A DNA stretch of 64,000 nt from Porphyrobacter sp. IPPAS B-1204 (GTDB lineage Bacteria; Pseudomonadota; Alphaproteobacteria; Sphingomonadales; Sphingomonadaceae). The stretch covers positions 1 to 64,000 of the forward strand of contig RHGM01000002.1 in assembly GCA_003724185.1 (NCBI GenBank), in the 5' to 3' direction. Both the position numbers and the translations under genes were made by a program. The notes beneath the pieces are model-generated. The model ran no database searches. It saw nothing but the letters and a program-made list of their open reading frames with translations, and was not told where the DNA came from. Positions within the stretch are counted from its first letter, which is position 1. Each line of letters opens with the position of its first letter. Positions 9,601 to 16,544 of the stretch are shown piece after piece.

Positions 9601-9648
9601 CGCCATGACGGTACCCGCGAGAAGCGAAGCCTTATTGATGCGTTGCAT
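6640..9648 (-). CDS. TonB-dependent outer-membrane receptor
   Basis: The 1002-aa precursor has a signal peptide ending 'ASPVYAQ'. The TonB-box/plug start is 'STAIVVTGSRIQR', followed by plug elements 'NLRNLGATRTLVLVNGRRW' and 'YGSDAVAGVVNFRLR', then a long barrel ending in the aromatic signature 'FFVGLNFRF'. It should import an unknown ligand at the outer membrane using TonB energy. The 'GSRI...LNTLPQ' plug style is common in sphingomonad receptors for peptides or sugars, but ligand prediction from this is weak. It is convergent with two 2OG-Fe(II) oxygenase genes. The 248-bp upstream region (9649-9896) is shared with a divergent small exported-protein gene and is AT-rich near 9740-9850, consistent with two promoters. 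Confidence 0.93.
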   Translation of the reverse strand: MQRINKASLLAGTVMAGAMFASPVYAQDNDSADVTSSSDQTTESTAIVVTGSRIQRTDLSSVSPVSVVSPEEFRLTGAVNVEQVLNTLPQVLPGFTGFSNNPGNGSVTLNLRNLGATRTLVLVNGRRWMFSDTNQLVDLNTIPQFLLGGVDVVTGGASAVYGSDAVAGVVNFRLRDVEGLELGGSYSLTGQGDGARYQFNAAIGSAFDDGRGAVTMFANYTRRDAVFQDAREFSERAAGDGCIVNGSTGRGDIGTPFTGPGGALVNSATAGLCGTGTRSGGQIGFVPQGSPTGPIGTFNAGPTGAQLPFIFNPTGGGSRAFQDPADLYNFAPDNYLQLPQERYLIGAYGHYEFSDGIEAYSEVTFVRNEVAAELAPTPAGLANVPLFVGSPFFDDQTRALLLQNPANATLGANYRDTTVNFRFNDIGSRLTSFNREAFRVLGGVRGSITDNINFDAFYSYARTTNTNLQRGNISASRFRNALTVEFDPANPTQLRCRDAAARSGGCVPLNIFGSGLASRASLDYLSVNATNITTSELTNAVASINGSLFNLGFGADDVGFAAGVEYRKMGSEFIPDEFLSSGDVLGFNAGLPTQGSYDVKEVFGEVRVPVIEDGFIDRLAFEGSFRFSDYSLPLVGGNWTYDVGFELAPIQDIRFRGRYSRAVRAPNVQDLFGGVGVGFPNVIDPCSDRGSAAERTPALRAICIASGVPEAAVFTRPVQPAAQIQGDFGGNPNATEETSDTYTIGVVVQPSFVPRLNITADYFNIRVEDQISVRAGGMGPALSLCFNTVQNLQDPVCQVFAGTRNPNTGAIGVGVGGRNPLFDQANVGLLETSGVDFQVDYTLPLFKGELGLFFLATWLDQYRSTPIATLPTRVNITEGTFGLPEYRHNMRVTYTQGPALFSVRWRYDGPTQDFRIDNVFNGVERIGTDPARLPRPEISAWNYIDLALSVDVDERMTINAGINNLFDKQPPVLGAQAEQGNTLPSFFDVLGRDFFVGLNFRF

Positions 9649-9896
9649 TTATGGTTCCCCTGAAGTGGGCGGGCGCCCAGACTGCGCCGCGTGGCGCGTG
9701 CCTAAGTCAACTGGCGTCGCCGTCGCAATCAGATCGGCAGCTGTCACGGACACTTCCAGAATTTATGTTGCAAATTTGATACAACAAGCGAAGCAGTTCA
9801 GAGAGCGAACGCGCGGTATATCTGCAGTTATTTGAAGATCTGCAGATTGACTGTATCGGAATTGCAGTTACTGGGCGAATGGGAGGAGCAACTGTG

Positions 9897-10460
9897 ATGA
9901 TCGGCCAAATTGTCCAGCGGCCCGCTGGGAATCGTATCGCTTCCGGTTTCGCAGTGGCACTTGTGCTTGCAGGAGGCCTCGGCGTGGCTGCTCAACCGGC
10001 CTTCCAGTCTTCCGCCAGTCTGATTGACGGCCTCAGAGGCTGTCGCAACGTGGCCGGCGATAGGGAAAGGGCGGCCTGTTACGACGGCGCTGCGTCTGCT
10101 CTGATTGGTGCGGTCGATGCGGGCGATGTGCGACTGGTTGATCGGGAGCAGGTCCGCCAGACGCGGCGACAGCTGTTTGGTTCAAGCGCGCCCGAACTCG
10201 ACATCCTCAAAAGTGATGGAAAGAGTGCCGAGGAAGCCACTGATCTACTTGAGACAACGATTGTCAGCGCTGTAAAGACAGGTCTTGCCAGCTGGCGTTT
10301 CACCACCGCCGAGGGTGCGGTGTGGGAAATCAACAATCCGCCGCGCAAAATTGCCCCAATTATGCCGGGTGACAAGGTGGTCTTCAAGAAGGCTTCGCTG
10401 GGCTTCTTCTTCATCCGCATCAATGGCCAGATCGGGGTCAAGGGCAGGCGGGTTTCCTAA
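9897..10460 (+). CDS. Small exported protein with CR...ACYD motif
   Basis: The product is about 187 aa. An N-terminal hydrophobic segment (FAVALVLAGGLGVAAQ) suggests export. The mature start has a Cys pair in 'LRGCRNVAGDRERAACYDGA', a pattern found in a widespread small alphaproteobacterial family. The C-terminal half, from 'LETTIVSAVKTGLASWRFTTAEGAVWEINN' to 'GFFFIRINGQIGVKGRRV', looks like a small beta-barrel (SH3/OB-like). I recognise the family type but know no tested function. GGGAGGAG at 9881-9888 supports a start at ATG 9897 or the adjacent GTG 9894 rather than ATG 9879. Confidence 0.7.
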   Translation: MIGQIVQRPAGNRIASGFAVALVLAGGLGVAAQPAFQSSASLIDGLRGCRNVAGDRERAACYDGAASALIGAVDAGDVRLVDREQVRQTRRQLFGSSAPELDILKSDGKSAEEATDLLETTIVSAVKTGLASWRFTTAEGAVWEINNPPRKIAPIMPGDKVVFKKASLGFFFIRINGQIGVKGRRVS

Positions 10461-10544
10461 ATGCCGGCGTTACCCCGCGCCCGGCTCGGGCTCAGACCCT
10501 GTCAGCAGCGAGAAAACCTTCCTGAAAAATAATGATAAAGCTAT

Positions 10545-11357
10545 ATGGACACCGGCAGTCTTCTAAATCCGAACGCGCTTGATCCAGCCACGTCGGTCCG
10601 GGTCGAGCGGGTCGTGCGGCGGGCCGGTTCGGCCGCACCGCATCCGCTCCCGCATTTTCATGAAGCGGCCGAACTAATCTGGTTCCGCCGCGCGAATGGC
10701 GAGGTGTCGACTGAGTACGGCATTTTTCCGATCCGCGCGGGCACGGTCTTGTTCCTGCCATCGAGGGCAGTCCACGATTTAAGACTAGGCGCCGGGGCGA
10801 CTTCGTGGGTGCTGTTGCATCTTGATCCGGCCATGGCGGCTGGAATCTCGGCCACGCCGCGCTGGCATTGTTCACCCCCGGGCAGAGAGCGCAAGCGCTT
10901 GACGACCGCGTTTGCGGGTCTGGCTGCTTGCTCCGACCGGTCGGCTGATGTGGTCACGCTCGCTAGGCTGCTGTTGGAGGGACTGCCCCAGCCTGAAAGC
11001 ATAGCTGGTCTCGCTTGCGTCGACCTTGCGCTCCGGCGGCTGCGCCCGGCGCTCGATGTGGTGGCCGAGGCTACTGATCGCATTGTGAGCATCGAGGACG
11101 CAGCGGCGCGCTGCAACCTTTCACCATCCCGTTTTTCGCAAGTTTTTTCGCAGGCCTTTTGTACGCCGTTTGCAGAATACGCGCGGCGATACCGATTGCA
11201 GGTCGCAGCGCACAGACTCATGACTAGCGACTTACCGGTGTCGGCAATCGCCGATCAGAGTGGATTTCCCAACCCGTCGCATTTCGCATCAGCCTTTTTG
11301 AGGGGATTTGGGGTTTCACCCCTGCAATTCCGTCGGTCCTATCGAACCTGCGCATAA
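10545..11357 (+). CDS. AraC-family transcriptional regulator
   Basis: The 270-aa protein has an N-terminal cupin-like sensor segment ('PHFHEAAELIWFRRANGE', 'IRAGTVLFLPSRAVHDL'). Its C-terminal AraC DNA-binding domain has two HTH motifs: 'SIEDAAARCNLSPSRFSQVF' and 'VSAIADQSGFPNPSHFASAFLRGFGVSP'. The end 'SPLQFRRSY' is the family signature. A small-molecule ligand for the cupin is expected but unknown. It has no obvious target operon immediately adjacent: upstream is the small exported protein, downstream the integrase leader. Confidence 0.9.
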   Translation: MDTGSLLNPNALDPATSVRVERVVRRAGSAAPHPLPHFHEAAELIWFRRANGEVSTEYGIFPIRAGTVLFLPSRAVHDLRLGAGATSWVLLHLDPAMAAGISATPRWHCSPPGRERKRLTTAFAGLAACSDRSADVVTLARLLLEGLPQPESIAGLACVDLALRRLRPALDVVAEATDRIVSIEDAAARCNLSPSRFSQVFSQAFCTPFAEYARRYRLQVAAHRLMTSDLPVSAIADQSGFPNPSHFASAFLRGFGVSPLQFRRSYRTCA

Positions 11358-11520
11358 TGCGGAATGCTCAGGTGGCGGCTGCAGCGCAGTCTGAAATGGC
11401 CGCAGACCAGAAGCGAACGCGCGACCCAAAAAGGTATGGCGGCATTTAGCGGAGACAGACTTTCATTCCACTGATTGGGAACGGCCGCCTCTGCTCGACA
11501 GCTGCCGGAATATCTTGCGA

Positions 11521-11786
11521 CAAAGCCGCCAATCGGCACCGCTTACCGGAACGACCGAGTTCGCCAAAACCGGCTGTTCGTGAAGTAGCGATGATAGCGC
11601 TGGCGAAGCTTGCAAGTGGCCGTGAGCGCCGCAGGATTTTCAATCCTGAGGCCGGCAGACATCCTTCTGGTGACCATTGTGGTCACTGGAGAATGATCAT
11701 GGAGACGCCTGAAACCGAAACGAGTGCCACTAAGTGCCCGGTCTGGAACGCGGGGAGATCTGTTGGCGCGAAGCGCGCGCTGAGGC
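11521..11786 (+). repeat. Direct repeat copy 1: integrase leader plus first codons
   Basis: The sequence from CAAAGCCGCCAATCGGCACC (11521) to about 11786 recurs, diverged but nearly collinear, at 14419-14682. The distance from the repeat start to the integrase ATG is 178 bases here and 180 in copy 2. Copy 1 covers the ~180-bp leader and about 29 codons of the intact integrase. The two copies lie in the same orientation and bracket the rest of the integrase and the SLC13 transporter. The stretch 11358-11520 before the repeat holds nothing I can identify. Confidence 0.75.
11670..11686. promoter_or_regulatory. Palindrome upstream of integrase start
   Basis: GTGACCATTGTGGTCAC is a perfect 7-bp inverted repeat with a 3-base centre, ending 12 bases before the integrase ATG (11699). 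The same position in the second repeat copy has a longer imperfect palindrome, so the symmetry is conserved although flanking bases differ. It could be an autorepressor operator, a recombinase core site or an RNA hairpin near the ribosome-binding site GGAG (11688-11691). Confidence 0.5.
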
Positions 11787-12331
11787 CGAAGCAGATTTGG
11801 GAAATCCGATTTTATCTGAATGAACGTCGCCTGTTGCGTGATCGTGCGCTGTGTGACCTCGCCATTGATAGCAAGCTGCGTGGCTGCGACCTTGTTCGGA
11901 TGAAGATCGGTGACATAGTCAGCGGCGGTCAGATCCGAACACGTGCAATTGTGATGCAGCAGAAGACAGGCCGTCCTGTTCAGTTCGAGATTTTGCCGGA
12001 CGCCCGAGCCAGTCTGTTGACATGGCTTGAACGCCGGGGTGGGACGGTGGATGATCATGTCTTCCCCAGCCGCGTCGATCACAACAAGCACCTTAGCACT
12101 CGCAAATATGCTCGGCTTGTCGATGAATGGGTGACCGGGGTTGGCTTAATGCGAAGCGAATATGGCACCCGCTCGCTTCGGCGAATCAAGGCGTCGATCA
12201 TCTACAGGGCGACCGGCAACCTCCGTGCCGTTCAGCTTCTTCTCGGCCACAGCAAGATCGAGAATACGGTGCGCTATCTCGGGATCGACGTAGAAGACGC
12301 GCTTGCCCTCGCCGAGAACACGGAAATCTGA
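11699..12331 (+). CDS. Orphan tyrosine recombinase / integrase
   Basis: The 210-aa protein is a short tyrosine-type recombinase with little more than the catalytic domain. The expected residues are present: Arg in 'SKLRGCDLVRMKIGD', Lys in 'QQKTGRPVQFEI', the box 'GTRSLRRIKASIIYR' where canonical enzymes have H-x-x-R, 'LLGHSKIENTVRYLG' for His and the Tyr nucleophile. The segment reading GTRSLRR lacks the usual leading His (H-S-L-R), which appears here as R-S-L-R. Similar short integrases occur in many copies in sphingomonad genomes without phage genes. I used ATG 11699 because GGAG lies seven bases upstream. A second, broken copy is at 14599. Confidence 0.85.
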   Translation: METPETETSATKCPVWNAGRSVGAKRALRPKQIWEIRFYLNERRLLRDRALCDLAIDSKLRGCDLVRMKIGDIVSGGQIRTRAIVMQQKTGRPVQFEILPDARASLLTWLERRGGTVDDHVFPSRVDHNKHLSTRKYARLVDEWVTGVGLMRSEYGTRSLRRIKASIIYRATGNLRAVQLLLGHSKIENTVRYLGIDVEDALALAENTEI

Positions 12332-12335
12332 GCAA

Positions 12336-12364
12336 TCGGCTCCTCGTTGGCAGCGAGGAGCCGA
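12336..12364 (+). terminator. Hairpin terminator after integrase
   Basis: TCGGCTCCTCG (12336-12346) and CGAGGAGCCGA (12354-12364) form a perfect 11-bp stem with a 7-base loop, starting five bases after the integrase stop. There is no T-run afterwards, so it may need Rho or simply stabilise the 3' end. Confidence 0.6.
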
Positions 12365-12577
12365 CACTGCCCTGCGTGGGCCGTGAATCGAGGGTATCCT
12401 AAGTTCGTTTGCTGAAACCCGACATTCTGAGACCCACGCCGTTGCCATCAACATTGACCGCGCGGCCACCGCTCAGCAGACGACGCGCAAAATTGGCCTA
12501 GATGCCCCCAGAACGGGAGACCGCTGAGAAGAGAAGCAGACTCAAAGTGAAAGCATCTGGCGCTGAATGTTGAAGCG

Positions 12578-14401
12578 GTGCAAAACCTCTCCGTGATCCC
12601 TCGCGCCGATTCCTTCCTGATCGATTTCGGCCCCCAGATCGGCTTCATCCTGCTCGTAGGCATTTTTGTCGCCTTCATCATGGAACGCCAACCGCCGGTG
12701 GTAATCGCGGTTGTCGGCGGATTGATAATGGTCGCGCTGGGTTTTTTGCCGACGAAGGAATTGCTCGGTGTTTTCAGCAATTCTGCGCCCATCACGATTG
12801 CTGCCATGTTCGTACTTTCCGGAGCATTGCTCCGCACCGGCGCGCTGGAAGCGGTTTCGGGTTGGGTGATACGGCGGACATTGCGCAAACCAACGCTTGC
12901 ACTGGGTGAGATTGCAGCAGGCACGCTGGTCGCGTCGGCGTTCATGAACAACACACCGGTGGTGATCGTCATGATCCCTATCATACGGCGGCTGGCGCGG
13001 GTGCTGCGGATTGCCGCGACGCGATTACTGATCCCCTTGTCCTACATCACCATTCTTGGTGGGACGCTGACGCTGATCGGCACGTCTACCAATCTGCTCG
13101 TCGATGGGGTGGCACAGGAGCAGGGGCTGGAAGCATTTGGCATCTTCGAGATTACCCTGGTGGGCTTGTGCGGCGCTGCCGCCGGCCTTGCCCTGCTGAT
13201 CGCGACCGGCAAGTATCTTTTGCCGGATCGCCCGGCCCACGCACTGGACGATCAGGGCGAAAGCGACGCCTTCCTGTCCCACCTTGCGGTGTTGCCCAAC
13301 AGCAGCCTTGTCGGGCGCCGAATTGGCGATATCGCGCTGTTCCGGCGCCCGGGCCTACGGCTTCTGGGCATCCAGCGCGGAAAGACAGTTGACCGGCGTG
13401 ACTGCGAAAATTGGGTGCTGAAAGTGGGCGATCAGCTGATCGTTGCTGCCAGCCCTGCCGAACTGGCGTCACTGGCAGAAGCCCACGATTTCAAAACCGG
13501 CTTGATGGGTGTGGGCGGCGGGGTCGCCACGGCTGGAGCTGAACGGCCCAAAGACTTGCGTTTGATCCAGGCTGTCATTTCGTCGTCCCATCAGGTGATC
13601 GGCCGCAGGCTGGCTGAAATCCCGTTGCTCTCACGGTTGAAGGTCCGGGTGCTCGGCCTTGCGCGGCCGCGTCATGTGGCCGGGCCAGACCTCGTCAACG
13701 TCCGGGTTCGCGCTGGCGATCGGCTACTGATAGCGGCAGGCAATGATGCAGCGCAAGCCTTGCAATCCACCGTCGGCCTGACCGATGTGAGCGAGGCACC
13801 CGTCCGGGCGTTCCGGCGAACAAAGGCCCCGATTGCGATTGGCACGCTGGCCGGCGTGGTGATCATGGCAGCCTTGTTCGGGTGGCCAATTGAAGCGCTC
13901 GCACTGGCGGGCGTCGGTGTGGTGCTGTTGCTCCGCTGCATGGAGCCTGAAGACGCATGGGCCTCCATCGACGGAAACACACTCGTGCTGATTTTCGGCA
14001 TGCTGGCGTTCGGGAAAGGGCTCGAAAACGCCGGAACGGTTGATTTGATCGTTACCACCATTCAGCCATTGCTCGAAATCATGCCGCCGCTGCTGCTCGT
14101 GGTTGCGATCTACGCGATTGCCAGCATTCTCACAGAGGTCGTCACCAACAATGCGGTGGCGGTTATCCTGACGCCCATCGTGATCGGGCTTGCCAGCGCT
14201 CTCGGCGTCGATCCGCGGCCGCTGGTGGTGGCGGTCATGTTCGGCGCCAGCGCCAGTTTCGCGACGCCCATCGGCTATCAAACCAACACGCTGGTCTATG
14301 GCGCTGCCAATTACCGATTCATGGATTTCGTAAAGATCGGCGTGCCGATGAATCTGGTCGTTGGCGCGGCTGTGTGCTGTGCTATCATCTGGCTGTATTG
14401 A
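12578..14401 (+). CDS. SLC13-family anion transporter with two RCK_C (TrkA-C) domains
   Basis: The 607-aa membrane protein begins at a GTG. It has an N-terminal block of helices, a central cytosolic insert and a C-terminal block of helices. The two pseudo-symmetric substrate motifs are visible: 'SAFMNNTPVVIVMIPI' and 'TEVVTNNAVAVILTPIVIG', as in SLC13/DASS permeases. The insert (about residues 225-400) holds two RCK_C domains ('SLVGRRIGDIALFRRPGLRLLGIQRG' and 'QVIGRRLAEIPLLSRLKVRVLGLARP'). Members move sulfate, dicarboxylates or related anions; the RCK_C version is often sulfate or organic-anion specific, which cannot be settled here. It stands alone between the intact and broken integrase copies. 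Confidence 0.88.
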   Translation: MQNLSVIPRADSFLIDFGPQIGFILLVGIFVAFIMERQPPVVIAVVGGLIMVALGFLPTKELLGVFSNSAPITIAAMFVLSGALLRTGALEAVSGWVIRRTLRKPTLALGEIAAGTLVASAFMNNTPVVIVMIPIIRRLARVLRIAATRLLIPLSYITILGGTLTLIGTSTNLLVDGVAQEQGLEAFGIFEITLVGLCGAAAGLALLIATGKYLLPDRPAHALDDQGESDAFLSHLAVLPNSSLVGRRIGDIALFRRPGLRLLGIQRGKTVDRRDCENWVLKVGDQLIVAASPAELASLAEAHDFKTGLMGVGGGVATAGAERPKDLRLIQAVISSSHQVIGRRLAEIPLLSRLKVRVLGLARPRHVAGPDLVNVRVRAGDRLLIAAGNDAAQALQSTVGLTDVSEAPVRAFRRTKAPIAIGTLAGVVIMAALFGWPIEALALAGVGVVLLLRCMEPEDAWASIDGNTLVLIFGMLAFGKGLENAGTVDLIVTTIQPLLEIMPPLLLVVAIYAIASILTEVVTNNAVAVILTPIVIGLASALGVDPRPLVVAVMFGASASFATPIGYQTNTLVYGAANYRFMDFVKIGVPMNLVVGAAVCCAIIWLY

Positions 14402-14560
14402 CGTGGTCTGTATTGAAGCAAAGCCGCCAATCGGCACCGCGTACCGGAACGACCGCTTCGGCCGATCCCGGCGGTTTGCGAGCGAGCGAAGACGGCACTG
14501 GCGAAGCCTGAAAGTGGCCAAGGGGCGCCACAGCATTATCAACAATTAGCCCGGCAGATA

Positions 14561-14593
14561 TTCTTCAGGTGACCATGGTGGTCGTCTGAAGAA
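14561..14593. promoter_or_regulatory. Extended palindrome in repeat copy 2
   Basis: TTCTTCAGGTGACCA and TGGTCGTCTGAAGAA are inverted repeats with 13 of 15 positions paired and a 3-base centre. The core coincides with the palindrome at 11670-11686. The longer arms here suggest that copy 1 has lost outer symmetry or that this copy has been retained as a site. Confidence 0.5.
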
Positions 14594-14598
14594 TGATC

Positions 14599-14682
14599 AT
14601 GGAGACTGATGAAACCGACCCATCGCCACCAAGCGCCAGTTTTGGAAGACCGGGAGGACCTATGGCCCAAAGCGCGCGCGCA
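14599..14682 (+). pseudogene. Truncated, frameshifted integrase N-terminus
   Basis: The first codons (METDETD) parallel the intact integrase (METPETE). The frame then shifts, and the alternative frame reads 'QFWKTGRTYGPKRARI', which matches 'PVWNAGRSVGAKRALR' of the intact copy. Homology stops after about 28 codons, so the catalytic domain is absent. This is a remnant, not a functional recombinase. Confidence 0.75.
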
Positions 14683-14927
14683 TCAGTTCCTCAGGACCGC
14701 CTCGTATGCCTCGTGAATAGTACCAATCTGCATCCGTGCACGAATGAGGAAGCCGGCATCAGGCCCGCCATTGCGGGCCAAGCGGTGCAAACCCTTGCCA
14801 GCAGATGCGAAGCACCACGGGCTTTAGGGCTGCTTTCATGCCGTTTTTCCCTTCGCTCCCTTTACTTGATGAGGATTGGCTTGCAGGAAAACATGATCTG
14901 CTTTCCTGTCACCGCGAAGGGGCATTT

Positions 14928-15782
14928 ATGCGATCTGTCACCCAAGTTCGAACAGGCGCTGCTGCGCTTCTGGCAGCTGCTGTGCTCATTCTGTCGGGCT
15001 GTTTCATGATGCCTGGTAAATTCATATCGGAACTGGTCGTCGATGACACAGGCCGCTTCGGGTTCACCTATGAAGGTGAAATCTTCTTCAGCACCTTTGC
15101 AGTGGCGTCAGCGATCGATGAAAAATACCCCGAGCTCGAAACCTACTGTTACGATGGCAAGTCATTGGAAGAGCGTGCGTGCACCGCTCCCGAGATCGCC
15201 AGGCAGCGCGATATTTGGGAAGAAGGTCAGCTCCAGAAAAAGCGCGATAAGCAGCGTATGGCGGTCATTCTTGGGGGAGTTGACCCGTCCGAACCCGATG
15301 CGCCCGCGAAGCTGGCTGCTCTGCTTGAGCGGCAGGCGGGATGGGAAAAGGTGGAACACATCCGAGGCGGCCTGTTCCGGGTGCGGTACGTGACCACCGG
15401 CCATATGGATCAGAACTTTATGTTCCCGGCGATCGAAGGGATACCGGCTGTCGCTCCCTTCGTTCAGATTTCCGCGCGCAAGGATGGCAAGGCACGCATC
15501 ACCGCACCGGCGTTGAATCCGGCGCATATTGAAGATTTGATGGCGGCGGCAAGTGGCGAGGAACGAAGCTCGTCGTCGGTGTTCGGTTCAAAGGATCTCG
15601 GGCACTCCGGAATTGCGACGTTCGAGGGGGCATTTGCTATCCGCACCAGCGACGGCGTACAGATTATTGCCAACAACACGGACGAAGGACCGTTACGGGT
15701 TGAAGGCGGGGAACTGTTGACATGGAAGGTGGCACCCTACCGCCGGCAAACGCCCTCGGCTCTGATCGCCGTCAACCGCTAG
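14928..15782 (+). CDS. Predicted lipoprotein, function unknown
   Basis: Starting at ATG 14928 (AAGGGG just upstream), the 284-aa product has a lipoprotein signal with lipobox L-S-G-C ('AAVLILSGCFMMPGKF'). The mature N-terminus 'SELVVDDTGRFGFTYEGEIFF' and two Cys residues ('LETYCYDGKSLEERACTAPE') precede a charged segment. Two later stretches resemble beta-sheet. Similar envelope lipoproteins are common in sphingomonads, but I cannot name a family. It opens the cluster of exported proteins that runs to about 28 kb. Confidence 0.7.
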   Translation: MRSVTQVRTGAAALLAAAVLILSGCFMMPGKFISELVVDDTGRFGFTYEGEIFFSTFAVASAIDEKYPELETYCYDGKSLEERACTAPEIARQRDIWEEGQLQKKRDKQRMAVILGGVDPSEPDAPAKLAALLERQAGWEKVEHIRGGLFRVRYVTTGHMDQNFMFPAIEGIPAVAPFVQISARKDGKARITAPALNPAHIEDLMAAASGEERSSSSVFGSKDLGHSGIATFEGAFAIRTSDGVQIIANNTDEGPLRVEGGELLTWKVAPYRRQTPSALIAVNR

Positions 15783-15887
15783 ATCGTTGATGTCGTGTGT
15801 CCACATTATGCTGTCCTACGAGGTCTGTTTCCCGCATGCTTGCAGAAATCTCCGGTTGAAAATCGCGCCGGCAGGAGGGTTTTGCGG

Positions 15888-16544
15888 ATGCGGCCGTCGC
15901 TAGAATTCAAGTGGTCGCCCGCCTTGGGACTAGCCCCTGCGCTGGCGCTGGCATTGCTGGCGAATGCGCCCCCGCAACGCGAAGCACTGACACCGAAATC
16001 GCGGACCATGAATTGCGAGGTGCGTTCTGCGGCCGATTTTCATGAAACGATGGCCTTCGAGGCCATGGAGGCAAGGTATGTGCCGCCAGCCGATCCGGAC
16101 CAACGATGGGATGCGCATTTTGAACTGATCGGATTTGGTGATCCTGACCCAAGGGTGCGGGTTATCCTTGCTTCGGATGAAGCGGGCGGGGTGATCTATG
16201 ATGGGCCTCTGGTATCCAGTCTGGTGGTGCCGGCCAGACTCGGATTTGAGAGGATGATTGGCCAGGATCAGTTTCGCATCCTTCTGGTAGACGAAGGGGC
16301 GAAGACCATCTGTGTCGCGCAGCATAGCGATGAATTCTGGCAGCGTGGCCAAGTCGTCCAGATCAGACTTCTGGAGCAGCGGATATGGGGTGACAACGGA
16401 CTTCCGGTCGACATCGAGGTCTCAGCGCGCCCATCGCCGAACACGCAGGGTCTCCCCGATCACGGTTCGGGTATCGGAGCATCACGGGAAGCAGGGGATG
16501 CACTCTCAATCGGTGCCGCTGACGGTGGTGCAACGTCGCAATAG
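15888..16544 (+). CDS. Exported protein, function unknown
   Basis: From ATG 15888 (GGAGG about ten bases upstream) the 218-aa product has an N-terminal hydrophobic segment (ALGLAPALALALLANAPP). The mature domain, 'MNCEVRSAADFHETMAFEAM' through 'VVQIRLLEQRIWGDNGLPVDIEVSAR', looks all-beta and may bind a ligand or a partner in the periplasm. The Cys in 'KTICVAQHSDEF' may pair with the one in 'MNCEV'. Its last 85 bases overlap the 3' end of the convergent PPC-domain gene. No family recognised. Confidence 0.6.
   Translation: MRPSLEFKWSPALGLAPALALALLANAPPQREALTPKSRTMNCEVRSAADFHETMAFEAMEARYVPPADPDQRWDAHFELIGFGDPDPRVRVILASDEAGGVIYDGPLVSSLVVPARLGFERMIGQDQFRILLVDEGAKTICVAQHSDEFWQRGQVVQIRLLEQRIWGDNGLPVDIEVSARPSPNTQGLPDHGSGIGASREAGDALSIGAADGGATSQ

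Larger units (their letters stand above)
14419..14682 (+). repeat. Direct repeat copy 2: integrase leader, degenerate
   Basis: This is the partner of 11521-11786. It begins CAAAGCCGCCAATCGGCACC and keeps the leader length, the palindrome and the GAATGATCATGGAGAC segment around the start codon. Similarity fades after the GCGCGC tract near 14680. The rest of the gene-free stretch to 14927 shows nothing I can identify. Confidence 0.75.

Noticed and set aside
9766..9786. Partial inverted repeat GTTGCAAATTTGATACAAC upstream of the TonB receptor
   Set aside because: Only the outer GTTG/CAAC pair plus a few internal bases; not symmetric enough to call an operator.
14593..15009. 138-aa frame starting at the second integrase leader
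   Set aside because: It is an out-of-frame reading of a decayed integrase start that then runs into the region upstream of the lipoprotein gene.
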